DNA of 64,000 bases from Pycnopodia helianthoides (lineage: Eukaryota; Echinodermata; Asteroidea; Forcipulatida; Asteriidae), in assembly GCA_032158295.1 (NCBI GenBank), contig CM063259.1, forward strand, positions 15,646,064-15,710,063, read 5' to 3'. A program made the translations under genes and the position numbers. Under the pieces are notes generated by a model. It was given only the letters and a program-made list of their open reading frames with translations, was not told the DNA's origin and searched no databases. Shown piece by piece: positions 35,360-48,551 of the stretch (its first letter is position 1; each line of letters opens with the position of its first letter).

Positions 35360-37470
35360 GTGTCAATGACGTCAGCAGGTTCGAAAATGATACATTCAAT
35401 ATTAAGGTACTCTAAAATTCACAAAGCAAACAATAATGATGAAACATGTGACTGAGAGACCCTGTCGTTCTTGAAATTGTGAATAATCTGTCATTTTGAC
35501 AACTCCACGTACAAAAGATTGAACTAAAATCGGACCAATCAGTTCATCAAATACAAATTTTCGACTTTTGACATGAAGTCACTTACGAGAAAGAAAACCA
35601 CAATCAAATAGCACTTTTCATTTATTGGTTTTTTGTTATCACGTGTTTCCAATCTGATGGTTTGAAAAAGAATGTAGCACTTCACCGATTTTTGAACAAA
35701 ATAAATAGCAAAGACGATAGTATTAAGTACTGGAAAAATGATTCAACGGCTCAACAATATCCCAGAATATCCATAAGTTGAAAGCTGATTCGTGCCATTG
35801 TAAGTTCGTAGTTCAAGGTAATTGTACTTTAACCGCACAACCAGCGTGATGCAAATTATTTGAATCTGTGCTTGTTTGAGAAAGATTGACGAAGTTAAGT
35901 TGTATGTGCGAAATATCAGTGAACTAAAGGAACACACTGCACGCACGATCGCAATGGCTGCAACAGGCCACCATAGAATGCAGACACACGACCCTTTTCC
36001 TATTAATAACATGAGGGTTTTTCCAGTTATGTTGAAAGCCCATTTGCGCATGCGTGTTTGACCGTACTACATACATGTTGTGTTTGTATTGTACTGTGCT
36101 TTCATATGCGGAAGTTGAGTTGGGGAAGACATGCACTGTTTTGTGCAATGTTAACGTTGTTTGTCGTCAACAAAACCCATTATGGTTGCTGGCCATCAGT
36201 CTCTTTCTAAAATTCAGCAAAGAGGATCAGCTGTACGCAGTGAGTAAAGTTAACTTACATCTACAGCTTCAGGTGAACTTGCACAAGGGTTTAAATTCTG
36301 TGTTGACGCACATCATCATAGTGTAACGATTGACAGGTCGTACATGGTAAAAAGATACAAAAATAAATAAATACAAACATTATTAAATCATAGTATCGGT
36401 TCCACAGTTACATTGAAGAACAGTAGACGCTCTTGTATTAAAGCCCGATCTGACATAATGTACGAAAGCTTTTGGTAAAATTGTCCACCGATGTTCTGAA
36501 GATTTGTTTTGTTTTGTTTATTTGAGTGTACATTGTCCGTTTTGTTAAAAAGTCTGGGTTGGGTCAGTAGGATCGGTTTTCGAGTCAACATCAAAGCTTG
36601 AGTCAAACAAACTCGCATATACAGATTTCTGGTTCGTTTGACCTGGAGTCACCTGTCCCAGAAATGAGTGTTGCCAACACACATCCCTTCCCGGGTGCGA
36701 GTATGGATGTTAAATAAAGTGAATAATAACTGCTATGTCCTTGTTATGTTATAATTATAATCAACAATTATATTTGAACACTAGAAGAAATTTATGTATT
36801 TCTAACCTTGCTGTTCATAAACGTTGCGTACAAATGACTCTGTAATACCAGTGTGGTAAGGGGATTTCGTCCCCAGTGTGTGTGTCCCCCAACGGTAATT
36901 AACGTGGGCTGAAAAGAAAGAAGTTGATTCAAAAGAGGGCGCTATTAGACGAAATTTCTGCACACTTCACCGTATGTGGGGGACAGAATCCCCGGGGGAA
37001 AGAATCTCCTACCACACCGGGTATAATATTATTGTCAAAATCCCCAGTGTTAGCAAACAGTGAGTCAGACTTAACACAAGCTTGTAGAATTGATCATGAT
37101 TGACCTTTATGAGAAGACACGAAATATTCCCGAAGAATACAAACAGTCAAATTTTGGCTTTGTCTTATCTATTTCTGTATGGCACTATATCATCATAAAA
37201 TAATAATAACACAAACAAATAAATAAGTAAGTACATAAATGAAGAAAGAAAGAAATAACAACATTAAATAGATAAATACAATCACATCAAGAATAAATAA
37301 ATGAACGATTAAAACTGCCAAAAATTATAAAATCCCGGGCATGCGCACTTTTTCTAGTGCAAACTTTTTATGCTGTAAATGTGCTGCCACCTAGCGTCTA
37401 AAATTCTCAATCCATTGTTGCACTCACTGATTTTTAAGAACTAACGAACATTGCATTCGTTTTACTTCAG
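35360..37470. repeat. Spacer X' (between TRIM-NHL 5 and 6)
   Basis: Second copy of spacer X (17721-19843) with few substitutions. It lacks a few bases at the leader donor (see the TRIM-NHL 6 leader) and near 35704. It contains a possible AATAAA at 35700 and an NRF1-like GCGCATGCGT at 36046. No independent gene. Confidence 0.85.
36174..36272 (+). other. Leader exon core of TRIM-NHL 6, altered donor
   Basis: Ends CTACAGCTTCAG like the others, but the intron begins GTGAACTTG instead of GTAGGACTTG because of a short deletion. A GT remains at the right place, so splicing is still possible with a weaker donor. The acceptor ends at 37470. Confidence 0.55.
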
Positions 37471-37495
37471 GTAACAGCAGCCCATTCTCATCAAG

Positions 37496-39430
37496 ATGGC
37501 TGAAGCTGCACTACCCACTGAGACCACTTGCAAGATTAGCCATGTACACATCGAATGCCCAATCTGCCTGACTCGGTTCCTCGATCCGAAAATCCTGGAC
37601 TGTCTTCACTGCTTCTGCTTAAAGTGTCTTCAAGAACTTATAGACAAACAGGAATCGAAGACGGATATTATTATTTGCCCGGTGTGTAGAGAGAAAACTT
37701 CAATCCCAGATAAAGGATTGTCGGCTCTTCTCAGCTGTTTTTTCCTGAGCTCGCTCATTGATGACGTCATCAATCTGGAAGGTCCAAAGGAGGACATCAA
37801 CCCTCCTGTCTCGACTTGCGAAGCATGCGACGAAGGTCTTGAAGCCGTTTCACGGTGTGTTGACTGTGAGGTGAATTTTTGCACGACATGTCTGGAAATC
37901 CATGCAAAATTAAAAAGTTTTAGGCGTCATCAAATCGTTAATGCTGTCAGCTCGTCAAATGAGCGACCCAAAGACAAGGACAAAACTGAATCTCCAAAGT
38001 GCCAGAAACACACTGACCAGGAACTGTGTTTTTATTGTGACACGTGTGATTTACTGGTGTGTCTCAAATGTGCAGTGTTTGATCACCGAGCGTCAAACCA
38101 CAATCTCTCTGAAATCAATGATTCCATCACATCTCACCGTCAAGCTGTAGAAGATGCATTGATAAAGTTTGATGAGTGTCGCAAGCAATTTCAAAAAGTG
38201 GATGACTCTATCGAACACTCAAAGCATAGATTACAGCTTATGGTCGACCGAGCTCTTCGAGATATTGTAGCTAAGGAGGAAGAGGAAATCGCTAAAATAA
38301 GAAATGCATCTCGCCTCCTTCAAGAAAGCGTCACTCGAATTAGTCAAGCAAGAGGTAAGGAATTTGATAGCACACAGAGCGGCAACCGCGATAAGATGAG
38401 CCGTGCAGAGCATATCGTAGCTTCAGTCAATGACTTGATGCAACATGCTGATGACTTTGAGCTGCTGGACCTCAAACCAAAGATTATGCACAACTTGACA
38501 TTCCACAAAGAGCTCCAGTTTCAAACGGTGCAGCATAGCAAGTCATTCATCGGGTTCAAAGGTCATGATACCGTCACTGATGCAGATCTCGGTGAAATAC
38601 TAGAGGAAGAGAAGTGGAAGGTGAAGACCGAGTTTGGTAAAAAAGGTAAAGAAGAGGGTGAGTTCAAGTTTGCCGGGGACGTTGCTTGTTTTAGCAATGG
38701 TGACATTGTCGTTACTGATACAGAAAGATGGCTATTATCCTCATTTACATCAAAGGGTATTTACAAATCAACAGGTGTTCAAAGTGAAACAGAGGATGGC
38801 AAACTAACAAAACCTGATGATGTTGCCGTGACATCCGATGACCTGCTTCTGGTTACTGACTTACAGGATGTAAAGGTTTATGATAGAGAACTGCGATACA
38901 TCCGTAAGTTCAGACCCTCACAAATTGAAGTCAAGGGGCAGTCAGAGAGTGATCTCAGTGGAATCGCTGTGGACAAGAAAGATCGAATTGCAGTGAATGA
39001 CTGTAAGAGAAAGGTAATATCTCTCCATAATAAGGATGGATCCATCATTTCTACAATACATCATGACAGTATCAGTTCTTCAAGCCATCTTTCTGTAAGC
39101 AGCAAGGAGCATCTGATCTACACGAACTACGACAGTATGAAACTAGTTTGTCTGGATTTTATGGGAAACGAGGTGTTCAATATCAGCACCTCTATTGACG
39201 GCAAACCTGTAAACCCTGCTGGTGTGTGCTGCGACGATGCTGGAGACATCTATGTGTCTATTACTCACGGTAAACGGGGAACCTGTGAGATACATCATTA
39301 CGATGCATCAGGTGAGCACATCGGGTGTGTAGCTCGTGGCTTGTACAATCCTGTAGGCATGACGTTTACTCCTACCGGTGACCTCATCGTGGCTAATAGG
39401 CACTCCGTCAATGTCTTGCATCGCGTGTAA
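37496..39430 (+). CDS. TRIM-NHL 6: RING/B-box/coiled-coil/NHL E3 ubiquitin ligase
   Basis: 644 residues, single exon. The RING (DCLHCFCLKCLQELIDKQES) and both B-boxes keep their ligands; B-box2 starts CQKH. The coiled coil uses SHRQAVEDALIKFDECRKQF. The NHL domain starts GKKGKEEGEFKFAGDVA, intermediate between the basic and the acidic type, without the KKRKVKR string. The end of the propeller (YNPVGMTFTPTGDLIVANRH, SVNVLHRV) and the TAA stop with its 3' flank match TRIM-NHL 8. Blade 5 (ITHGKRGTCEIHHYDASGEH) is of the gene 2/4/7 type. The upstream side is spacer X', the downstream side A', so the two halves have different histories. An in-frame TAA precedes the ATG. Confidence 0.93.
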   Translation: MAEAALPTETTCKISHVHIECPICLTRFLDPKILDCLHCFCLKCLQELIDKQESKTDIIICPVCREKTSIPDKGLSALLSCFFLSSLIDDVINLEGPKEDINPPVSTCEACDEGLEAVSRCVDCEVNFCTTCLEIHAKLKSFRRHQIVNAVSSSNERPKDKDKTESPKCQKHTDQELCFYCDTCDLLVCLKCAVFDHRASNHNLSEINDSITSHRQAVEDALIKFDECRKQFQKVDDSIEHSKHRLQLMVDRALRDIVAKEEEEIAKIRNASRLLQESVTRISQARGKEFDSTQSGNRDKMSRAEHIVASVNDLMQHADDFELLDLKPKIMHNLTFHKELQFQTVQHSKSFIGFKGHDTVTDADLGEILEEEKWKVKTEFGKKGKEEGEFKFAGDVACFSNGDIVVTDTERWLLSSFTSKGIYKSTGVQSETEDGKLTKPDDVAVTSDDLLLVTDLQDVKVYDRELRYIRKFRPSQIEVKGQSESDLSGIAVDKKDRIAVNDCKRKVISLHNKDGSIISTIHHDSISSSSHLSVSSKEHLIYTNYDSMKLVCLDFMGNEVFNISTSIDGKPVNPAGVCCDDAGDIYVSITHGKRGTCEIHHYDASGEHIGCVARGLYNPVGMTFTPTGDLIVANRHSVNVLHRV

Positions 39431-40374
39431 GTGTCGATGACGTCATGCTCAAAAACGATACATTTTCACGGCAATTAAACGAGATACTCTAGCCCAGTGA
39501 TACTCAAGACTGTGAACCAGTATTTAGGTACAAAAGGTACAACCAGAGACAGCTTAGAGGAAATTCCAGGCTGCAGTATTTAGTTTGTAGGAAAATTTGG
39601 TTGTGAGATTACATACAGATTCTTATATTTTATAAAGCAGCCACTAAGATTGCAACAAGATACTATATAGCACCACTGTAGGGATCTCAGAACCTAAATG
39701 TGTTCGACGGTATAATTTCTCAAGAGTGACTGTAATTAGAAGAGAAATATTATCAGACTGATCTTATGGTTGCTAGCTGGTAAGCTATCTCACAGCTTTA
39801 AAATCTGAGTATAGTGTCTATCGATTGCTGTTATGGTTTAACATGACGGATGGCCCTTTTTGACTTTATTGTAATCATGCCACGTTTTAATGACAAGAAA
39901 AATCGTCACGTGATAGTTGAAGTAACTACTGATATCTCTTCAAAACATGTATAATCTTGTACAAAGTACACTTTTACTTCAGAAATGCCACGGGAAACAG
40001 GGATGCTAGGGCGCCACCTACAGACATGTGTAAACAATGTTTAGTACATAACATAATGCTACATAATCAGATATAGTTTTTAATAGACGGAAAAAACTTG
40101 TGGACTATTTTAAATTCAGTTAACTCTATTCTAATTCAAGAGCTTGTAAAATGTATTTTCTTTGCTGTGCTGTTATGGACTTAGTCTTGAAATTAATTAC
40201 TCAATCACTAATCAAAGTAATTTCTATTCAGGACTGGTTTGACGAACAATAATAACTGCATTGGACAGTATTTGGAAGTTGGTAGATGGTATTTTCCCTT
40301 TATTATTCTACAACCAAATCATTAAGCATAATGTAGTTTTTGTAAATGGCATATGTAAGATTCAACGGCATGCA

Positions 40375-40636
40375 TAGCCTTGCTCAAGGCTGTCGCAGTT
40401 TTCACTCCGAAAAAGACGCCGTAAAACCCACCGTACACCATGCATGCATACGCATACAGAGCAGGCGCACACCTATACCGCAGTGCTGTACACACAAGAG
40501 TACGCGGGTTGCGCGGCGCAAAGAATAATCATATAGTTTTTAGGCCTACATTATGTAGCTAGCTCGGGCGGGTAGCACGGCCCTAAGAAAAAATAAATAA
40601 AATAAAGGCAAAACTCCAACGCCTTGGTCAAGGCTA
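40375..40636. mobile_element. Transposon with 9-bp target duplication, copy in A'
   Basis: Same insertion as 12441-12701. The left duplication CGGCATGCA (40366-40374) is intact and the right one reads CTGCATGCA, one base changed. Confidence 0.82.
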
Positions 40637-41639
40637 CTGCATGCATTGATTCCCCAACGCTGTGCTCACACTGGACTGATTTGTTTTAAGAATAAACCTT
40701 TAATTAAATAAAATTAAAATAATATTATGAACTCTAACCAGGACTCAATTTCTTGGCGCTGCTTAGGCAGAAAACATTGCCATTAAATGTTATGCTAAGC
40801 AGAAATTAGAAGGATATCAGTTACAAATTGAACATGTTATTAGCTTTTTCGGCTGGTCACCATCTATTCTTGCAATCACAATTTTGGTGTGCTTTATTTA
40901 GCTACTTTTTAAACATACACATCTCTATGAAGTTGGGCCAATATCTACGGAGGGCGCTCGCTCGTGTAGTAACTGGGTTAGAATTCATAATTCCATACAG
41001 AGCCACATGCCTGCTATGATCATGATGACAGTTTCTCTGTTCCTACCGTGAACGGTCTCGTTGTTTGCCTACAAAGTGACATCAAAGGGTTATTTCGATT
41101 GAGGCAATCGAAATAAGCACTGAGATGATTGTCCTCAAAAAGTGTATTCTCAAGTTAGGCAGTCAGGGAGATTCACTGGAAATTTTTGTTCAACATTCTG
41201 CTATAAACTTGGTATCAGTACATGTTTCATTGTTATCACAAATCTAAGCCTGAAATTAGTTCTGACATTGCTGTATAAGCCTTTTTCATAATAGAGCGGC
41301 CATCTTGTTTTGGTTATGAAATCAATGTAAGACGAGTCTGAATCAAGCGGCTTCGGCTATGGCTATGGCTGTTGGCTGTAGCGTCAATGTTGAGGAATAG
41401 GCCTTTTCATCAATCCGGCTTTAGCCACTACCTATAAGCCGTCAATTCAAACACGGCCAAGCCGGGACAGGGAGCTAAAAAAGTGTAGCTAAAAAAAACG
41501 TTCATTATACTTTTAAAATAGGTTGACATTGATATTTTTAATTCGCTTACTGCTTGTAACTAACATGTTCATAGATATATAGCCATAAAATATTAAAGTT
41601 ATTTTGTTAGCAAAAGCCAATTCTGTAATGTTCCTTTAA

Positions 41640-41994
41640 AGGAACATTAGCAAACAAAACAGTTGCTGGCAGTGTAATCACTTTATGTAATCCACCATAT
41701 ACATAAACTGACAAACCTGTAGAAGTTTGAGATCGATCGGCCATCTGGGTCACGAGAAAATAGTGCAAAACCGTTTACAAATTTGCATGTGTTATACAAT
41801 GCGTGAATAAAACGCTCATGAGCAATAAACTCCAATCGGAAATTAGTTTGATTTATTTCTCATCAAATAATGGCATTTCAGAAATAAATATTTCTAGGGA
41901 TGTTTTCTACTATCATCATCATTAGACCGTGTAAGTTTTATGTAAATCTGTGACCAAAAGTATATTTTACAATTACCAATTCTGCAATGTTCCT
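41640..41994. mobile_element. TTAA-flanked MITE (family 1), copy in A'
   Basis: Same insertion as 13830-14184, with the same shortened left end and the same inverted partial copy on its left. TTAA at 41636-41639 and 41995-41998. Confidence 0.78.
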
Positions 41995-42788
41995 TTAACA
42001 ATGTCCCAATTTATCAAAAAAACTGTTTAAAATGAATTAATTTGTTCAACCTGTTACATTGGGGGGGGGGGTGGAGGAAACAAAACTAGAACAAGGTTAG
42101 CTGCCCCAATTAGAGTGTTCGAAGTTTGAAAGTTGATTTGTCGTGTCATGTTCATTTCTGAACCTTTAGGTATCTGAAATCCAACTGCACAACAAGCCGG
42201 ACATAGATTATTCAATTTTGTAGCTAGTGTTTGGATCAACACGTGCAAGACTCAAAACATCAAGTTTCACAATCACATCTGCGATATCATTCATTGAAAT
42301 AAGGGGAATCATCGCACAGTAAGCACTCTCGTTCAAAACAATTTCTTTTTTGGTCCCATAAATTGATCAAGGGTTTTTACATAATCGTTGGTAAAGTCAC
42401 TTGAAACAAAAAAATTGCATTGCCCTTTTTTGTCAATTAATTATAACTTTCCCAAGAAACGGTGAAATCCCCTTTCAATTTTATTGGTAAAAGAATTCAA
42501 CCTTTCCTAGGAAATTATAGTCCAAATCACCTTCCACAATTATTTGAATTTTTTCAAGAAATTGTCAAATCCCATTCAACAACTTTCGCAATGGTTGCAT
42601 CAGGCCACCTTAGAATGCGGTTTAACCCTTGAACACACTATTGATACGGGTGTTTTTTCTCTCCATATTTAGTGTTTTAGCCGATACGAAACTGTACAAT
42701 CACAGGCGGAAATACATGTAAGCCTACATTGGCTTAGAGGCGAACTGTTTCTGTACGTTTGTTATAAACGTTAGTTGTTGTCGTGCAG

Positions 42789-42885
42789 AATCCATTTTGT
42801 TGTTGCTGGCCATCAGTCTCTTCCTAAAGTTCAGCAAAGAGGTTCAACTGTACGCATGCAAACAAAGCACGTACATCAGCTTCAG
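42789..42885 (+). other. Leader exon core of TRIM-NHL 7
   Basis: Same class as those of TRIM-NHL 1 and 2. Donor GTAGGA at 42886, acceptor ending 43580. Confidence 0.6.
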
Positions 42886-43605
42886 GTAGGACTTTTCTTG
42901 CAATTGTACTCTAGGGTCTATGTTGTCTTAATTTACATGACCAATTAGTGTAATACCTGGGATATTGTGTAAATAATGATCATGATTCGGTTCACGTACA
43001 CACTATGGAACCCGATCTGACAATAATTATTATAGTTGTATGAAAGCTATGGGAAACAAAATGCGGCCTATCCATCTACTAGAAGTTTGTGTGTTTTAAG
43101 GAAACCCAATTTGACAGATTATAGCACTCTAAGCAGTTTCGGGCCTGTATGGGCCATAAAGAAAGCCACCACCAGGGTCAGTTAGACGAATTTTCGAAAC
43201 AACATCCCTGAAAGAACTCATACAAACAGTTTAATACATCATTATGGTCAGTTTGACCCGGAAAACAAACCACACGCTGACATGGGCATGTGTATAATAA
43301 GAATACCCTTTTAATATTTATAGCGTTGGTTAGTACGAAAGAAGCGGGGGGGGGGGAGGTGAAGAGAATAATTTTCAACAACTATTTATGTGCATAAAAA
43401 TATGGCATACACAAGACAAAAGTTCCTTTAAATGTAAGTGGTAATGTAAGTGGTAAGTCCATTGTTGACGAAATGATGTGCATGCGCCATCTATGCGGCT
43501 AAAAGTCTCCGTATCAAATTGTTGCACTCGCCAAGCACTGATTGTATGAACTAACGAGCATGCCATTCGTTTTACTTCAGGTAACATCAGCCCATTCTCA
43601 TCAAG

Positions 43606-45543
43606 ATGGCCGAAGCTGCACTACCCACTGAGACCACTTGCAAGGTTAGCCATGTTCACATCGAATGCCCGATCTGCCTGACTCGGTTCCTCGATCCGAA
43701 AATCCTGGACTGTCAGCACAGCTTCTGCTTAAAATGTCTTCAAGAACTTATAGACAAACAGGTTCCGAAGACGGATATTATTATTTGCCCGGTGTGTAGA
43801 AGGAAAACATCAATCCCAGATGAAGGATTGTCGGCTCTTCTCAACTGTTTTTTCTTGAGCTCGCTTATTGATGACGTCATCAATCTGGAAGGTCCGAAGG
43901 AGGACATCAACCCTCCTGTCTCGACTTGCGAAGGATGCGACGAAGGTCTTGAAGCCGTTTCACGGTGTGTTGACTGTGAGGTAAACTTTTGCACGACATG
44001 TCTGGAAATCCACGCAAAATTAAAAAGTAACAAACACCATCAAATCGTAAATGTTGTCAGCTCGTCAAATAAGCGACCTAAGGACAAAAGTGAATCTCCA
44101 AAGTGCCGGAAACACACTGATCAGAAACTGTGTTTTTACTGCGACACTTGTGATTTACTGGCCTGTCCTAAATGTGCCGTGCTCGATCACCGAGCGTCAA
44201 ACCACAATCTCTCTGAAATCAATGAATCCATTCGATCTTATCGTCGAGCTGTTGATGAAGCCTTGCAGAAGTTTGACGAGTGTCGAAAACAATTCAAAAA
44301 AGTGGATGACTCTATCAAACACTCACAGCATAGATTACAGCTCATGGTCGCCCGGGCTCTTCGAGACATTATGGCTAAGGAGAAAGAGGAAATCGCTAAA
44401 ATGAGAAATGCATCTCGCCTCCTTCTAGAAAGAGTTACTCAAATCAGTCAAGAAAGAGGTGTTGAGTTTGAGAGCATACAGAGCAGCAATCGCGATAAGA
44501 TGAGCCGCGCGGAGCAGATCGTAGCTTCAGTCAATGACTTGATGCAACATGCTGATGACTTTGAGCTACTGGACCTCAAGACAAAGGTTATGCACAACAT
44601 AACATTCCACAAGGAGCCCCAGTTTGAACAAGTGCAGCACAGCAAGTCATTCATCGGGTTCAAAGGTCATGATATCTTCCCTGTTGCAGATCTCGGCGAA
44701 ATACTAGAGGAAGAGAAGTGGGAGGTGAAGACCGAGTTTGGTAAAAAAAGGAAAGTTAAGCGGGAGTTCAAGATGGCAACATACATTGCTTGTATTACTA
44801 GCAATTGTGACATTGTCGTTACTGATGCAGAAAGGTGCTCATTATCCACATTCACATCAATGGGTAGTTACAAATCAATAGGTGTTCAAAGTGGAACAGA
44901 GGACGGCAAACTAAAATACCCTTATGGTGTTGCCGTGACATCTGATGACCTGCTTCTGGTTACTGACGGACAGGATGTAAAGGTTTATGATAGAGAACTG
45001 CGATATATCCGTCTGTTTAGACCCTCACAGAACAAAGTGGAGAGGCAGCAGTCAGAGAGTAAACTCAGTGGAATCGCTGTGGACAAGAAAGATCGTATTG
45101 CTGTGGCTGACTGTAAGAGAAAGGTAATATCTCTCCATAATATAGATGGATCTACTATTTCCACAATATATCATGACGATGTTGGGTTTCCATGCTTTCT
45201 ATCCGTAAGCAGCAATTACGAGCGTCAGATCTTCACGAACTACGACAAGATGAAACTAGTTTGTCTGGATTTCGTGGGAAACGAGGTGTTCAATGTCAGC
45301 ACCTCCTATGACGGCAAACGTGTAAATCCTCTTGGTGTGTGCTGCGATTGTGATGGAGACATCTATGTGTCTATTCATTGCGGTAAACGGGGAACCTGTG
45401 AGATACTTCATTACGATGCATCAGGTGAGCGCATAGGGTGTGTAGCTCGTGGCTTGTACAATACATTGGGCATGACGTTTACTCCTACCGGTGACCTCAT
45501 CGTAGCAGATATGCACTCAGTCAAGGTCTTGCATCGCGTGTGA
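43606..45543 (+). CDS. TRIM-NHL 7: RING/B-box/coiled-coil/NHL E3 ubiquitin ligase
   Basis: 645 residues, single exon; all zinc ligands kept. The N-terminal half and most of the propeller follow TRIM-NHL 4 (KQVPKTDIII; the ITSN insertion in blade 1; NKVERQQSESKLSG), while the stretch around B-box1/B-box2 (NVVSSSNKRPKDKSESPKCR) follows genes 1 and 2. The basic patch KKRKVKR is present (44743-44763). Blade 5 has private changes (VCCDCDGDIYVSIHCGKRGT), adding two cysteines to the core. The tail YNTLGMTFTPTGDLIVADMH equals that of genes 2 and 5. The flanks are A' upstream and Z' downstream. At least three tracts of different origin can be seen. An in-frame TAA precedes the ATG. Confidence 0.93.
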   Translation: MAEAALPTETTCKVSHVHIECPICLTRFLDPKILDCQHSFCLKCLQELIDKQVPKTDIIICPVCRRKTSIPDEGLSALLNCFFLSSLIDDVINLEGPKEDINPPVSTCEGCDEGLEAVSRCVDCEVNFCTTCLEIHAKLKSNKHHQIVNVVSSSNKRPKDKSESPKCRKHTDQKLCFYCDTCDLLACPKCAVLDHRASNHNLSEINESIRSYRRAVDEALQKFDECRKQFKKVDDSIKHSQHRLQLMVARALRDIMAKEKEEIAKMRNASRLLLERVTQISQERGVEFESIQSSNRDKMSRAEQIVASVNDLMQHADDFELLDLKTKVMHNITFHKEPQFEQVQHSKSFIGFKGHDIFPVADLGEILEEEKWEVKTEFGKKRKVKREFKMATYIACITSNCDIVVTDAERCSLSTFTSMGSYKSIGVQSGTEDGKLKYPYGVAVTSDDLLLVTDGQDVKVYDRELRYIRLFRPSQNKVERQQSESKLSGIAVDKKDRIAVADCKRKVISLHNIDGSTISTIYHDDVGFPCFLSVSSNYERQIFTNYDKMKLVCLDFVGNEVFNVSTSYDGKRVNPLGVCCDCDGDIYVSIHCGKRGTCEILHYDASGERIGCVARGLYNTLGMTFTPTGDLIVADMHSVKVLHRV

Positions 45544-46607
45544 GTGTCAATGACGTCAGGTTCGAAAATGATACATTCAATATCAAGGTACTCTACAATT
45601 CACAAAGCAAACAATAATGATGAAACATGTGACTGAGAGACCCTGTCGTTCTTGAAATTGTGAATAATCTGTCATTTTGACAACTCCACGTACAAAAGAT
45701 TGAACTAAAAACGTACCAATCACTTCATCAAATACAAATGTTCGACTTTTGACATTGAGTCAATCTAGGAATTGATTTCGGCAGGTCCGGTTAGCCAATT
45801 TCAAACAAAAGGGGGTGGGCGATGTGAAATGACAATCATTGTGAGGTACATCACAACCAGAGACCGCTTAATTAAAGACTCTAATATTTTGTATGCAGCC
45901 AGCGTGGTCCACTTGTCAAATGCTAGAACTTTAAAAGCATCCCAGAACCACTCAAAATTCCGTTCAATCCATTCGGTCAAGTTAGCCAGTGTTGAAAAGC
46001 ACCCCTATTTAAAAAAAAAAATAAATTAAATAAAATATGGACCAATGAAACGGGCTGGTGAAATGACAACAAGCTCCCGCTTGCTACATGCAGTCACTAT
46101 ATATTGAAAGGAAAGCTGGCAGCCATCTTGTATTTTCGTAATTATAACAGAGTAACCGAATTAGTAAGACTCATAATTTTTTGTATATATATATATAATC
46201 CGTTACTATAGTGTACAAAGGGAACTTGACAAAGAAAACCATGTCTTCATCTTATTTTTTTCAGAGGGAAAACTGTATGCCTTATTAACTAGTCTAGTTT
46301 TCATTCATATTTAAGTTTTCATTCGTTTACTGCTTGTGGTTGACAACTGTAGCCGTAAAGTATTACAAGTCAAATAAACTTAACCAATTTGTGTATTTCA
46401 AAAGACAGTGTACATAATACCGCAAATTGTTTTACCTAGCACTTTATCAACGGTCACCACAAAGCACTTGTATATGTATTTGACAATAGTGTACAGAGCT
46501 ATTTTGTATCAAAGCTTCCTGTTAATGTATAGGTTATTAAGGTGCTGCAGGTCAATCTGCTGCCATCACACGTCAGAAAACATTTAGGGTGAGCCTCCTT
46601 CTCTTAA

Positions 46608-47012
46608 AGGTGCTGCATACGTTTGGTAATTGGAGCCTACTGATTGCGTTAATGCTATATAAATGTAGGTACATACAATAAAACTAACCTGTGACAAAAT
46701 TTCACTTCAAAAAGTGGTCGCGTTTTTTTTATTTTTTTTTAGATATCACTGAAAACCGGAGCGAATAAATATTTCCACGCAGGAAGAATATTCCCCATAG
46801 GAATACACAGTCTGAGAAAGCGTTGCCGACAGAAACGCTTCTCAGATTCAAATTTTGGGGAACAACAAGTAATATATTTTCCATAACCGTAGTACTTCGA
46901 AGTAACATTTTTCTCAAAATTCATTATACTACCCAAAGCTGCTGTCCTTCTTACCAAGGAAGTTTTTTTTGCCATTAATTTCCAGAGTCATTACCAAACC
47001 TGTACTGTGCCT
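46608..47012. mobile_element. TTAA-flanked MITE (family 2), copy in Z'
   Basis: Same insertion as 29997-30392, with TTAA at 46604-46607 and 47013-47016. It differs mainly by a longer T run near 46730. Confidence 0.85.
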
Positions 47013-47375
47013 TTAACAAAGTGTACAAGTTCCTTAAAAATGCAAGGCATATTTGCATGTATGACGGTTCATAACAATCGATAAGATAAGACAAACAATA
47101 TCAGACAATAATATAAATAAATAAACAGTGCTTACTTGTGCTTTGCTACAGTATCAATGCTTCTGATAAACAATAGCACTCTACAAAAATGACAATAGTT
47201 TTACATAATAGGTCATGGGTCCAAAGATGCGATACCCCACGGATACACTGCCCAACTGAGCCACAGTCCGTTACTCGGACTTTCCGAATTTGAGTTGGAG
47301 ATGCCATCATTATTGAATTTTTTAAAACCACTTTGTAAATATAATGTCAACGTTTATTACTTACTCGCTAATAGG

Positions 47376-47409
<34 letters not shown>

Positions 47410-48182
47410 AAATCAGAGTTAAAGTGGGTCCATTGATTCAGGTTTGTATACAGATAGAATTTCAATTAGCTGAATGATCAGGTGAGTTATCGGTTTGAAA
47501 TATTTTGATGCAGGTATGAGTCTCATGAACGTCACGTGACCCTTTAAAAAAATTCGTATCTCATTTTCACTACTTTAAGTAATGTGTAAGAAAACCACAA
47601 GCAAATAGCACTTTTCATTTATTAGTTTTTTGTTATCAATTGTTTTCAATCTGATGGTTTGAATGTAGCACTTCACCGAGTTTTTAACAGAATAAAGAGC
47701 AAAGACGATAGTATTGTATCGGGAAAATTATTCAACGGCTCAACAATATCCCAGAATATCCATGAGTTGGAAGCTGATATTGGCCATTATAAGTTCCTAG
47801 TTTAAGGTAACTGTACTTTAATCGCACAACCAGCTTGATGTAATTTTTTTAATCTGTCCTTGTTTGAGAAAGATTGACCAAGTTAAGTTTTACAAACGAA
47901 TGTGCGAAATATCAGTGAGCCAAAGGAACATACTGCACGCACGATCGCAATGGCTGCAGAAGGGCACCATAGAATGCAGACACATGACCCTTTTCCTATT
48001 GAGTGATATTAATAGCATGAGGGTTTTTCCAGTTGTGTTGAAAGTCCATTTGCGCATGCGTGTTTGACAGTACTCCCTACATGTTGTGTTTGTATATTGT
48101 ACTGTGGTTTCGTAAGCGGAAGTTGAGTTGGCGAAGACGTGCACTGTTTTTGTGCAATTTTAACGCTGTTTGTCATTAAAAT

Positions 48183-48281
48183 AATCCATTGTTGTTGCCG
48201 GCAATCAGCCTCTTCCTAAAGTTCAGCAAAGAGGATCAACTGTACGCAGCGAGTAAAGTTAAGTTACATCTACATCTTCAG
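48183..48281 (+). other. Leader exon core of TRIM-NHL 8
   Basis: Ends CTACATCTTCAG (one change) before GTAGGA (48282). The acceptor ends at 49788. The NRF1-like site is at 48052. Confidence 0.58.
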
Positions 48282-48551
48282 GTAGGACTTGAACTTGCAC
48301 AAGGGTTTAAAATGTTGCCACACATTGTCATATTCATAGTGTAACGGTGGGACATCCAAAAAAGAATAATAACAGGCCTTTGATCATATGGTATCGGTTT
48401 CCACAATTGAGTATTTTGTTGACGAACATTACACGCTCTTGTATAAAAGCCCGATCTGACAAAACATGCGAAAGCTTTTGGTGAAAATGCTCACCGATTT
48501 TCTAGAAATTTGTTTTGTTTTGTTTAATGATTATAATGTCCGTTTTGTTAA

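Larger units (their letters stand above)
39431..43580. repeat. Spacer A' (between TRIM-NHL 6 and 7)
   Basis: Second copy of spacer A. Relative to A it lacks about 100 bp after the gene (near 39520), about 100 bp near 41475 and the left arm of the hairpin (about 41085). It carries the same 9-bp-duplication transposon and family 1 MITE in the same places, so these insertions predate the A/A' duplication. It ends with the leader and intron of TRIM-NHL 7. Confidence 0.85.
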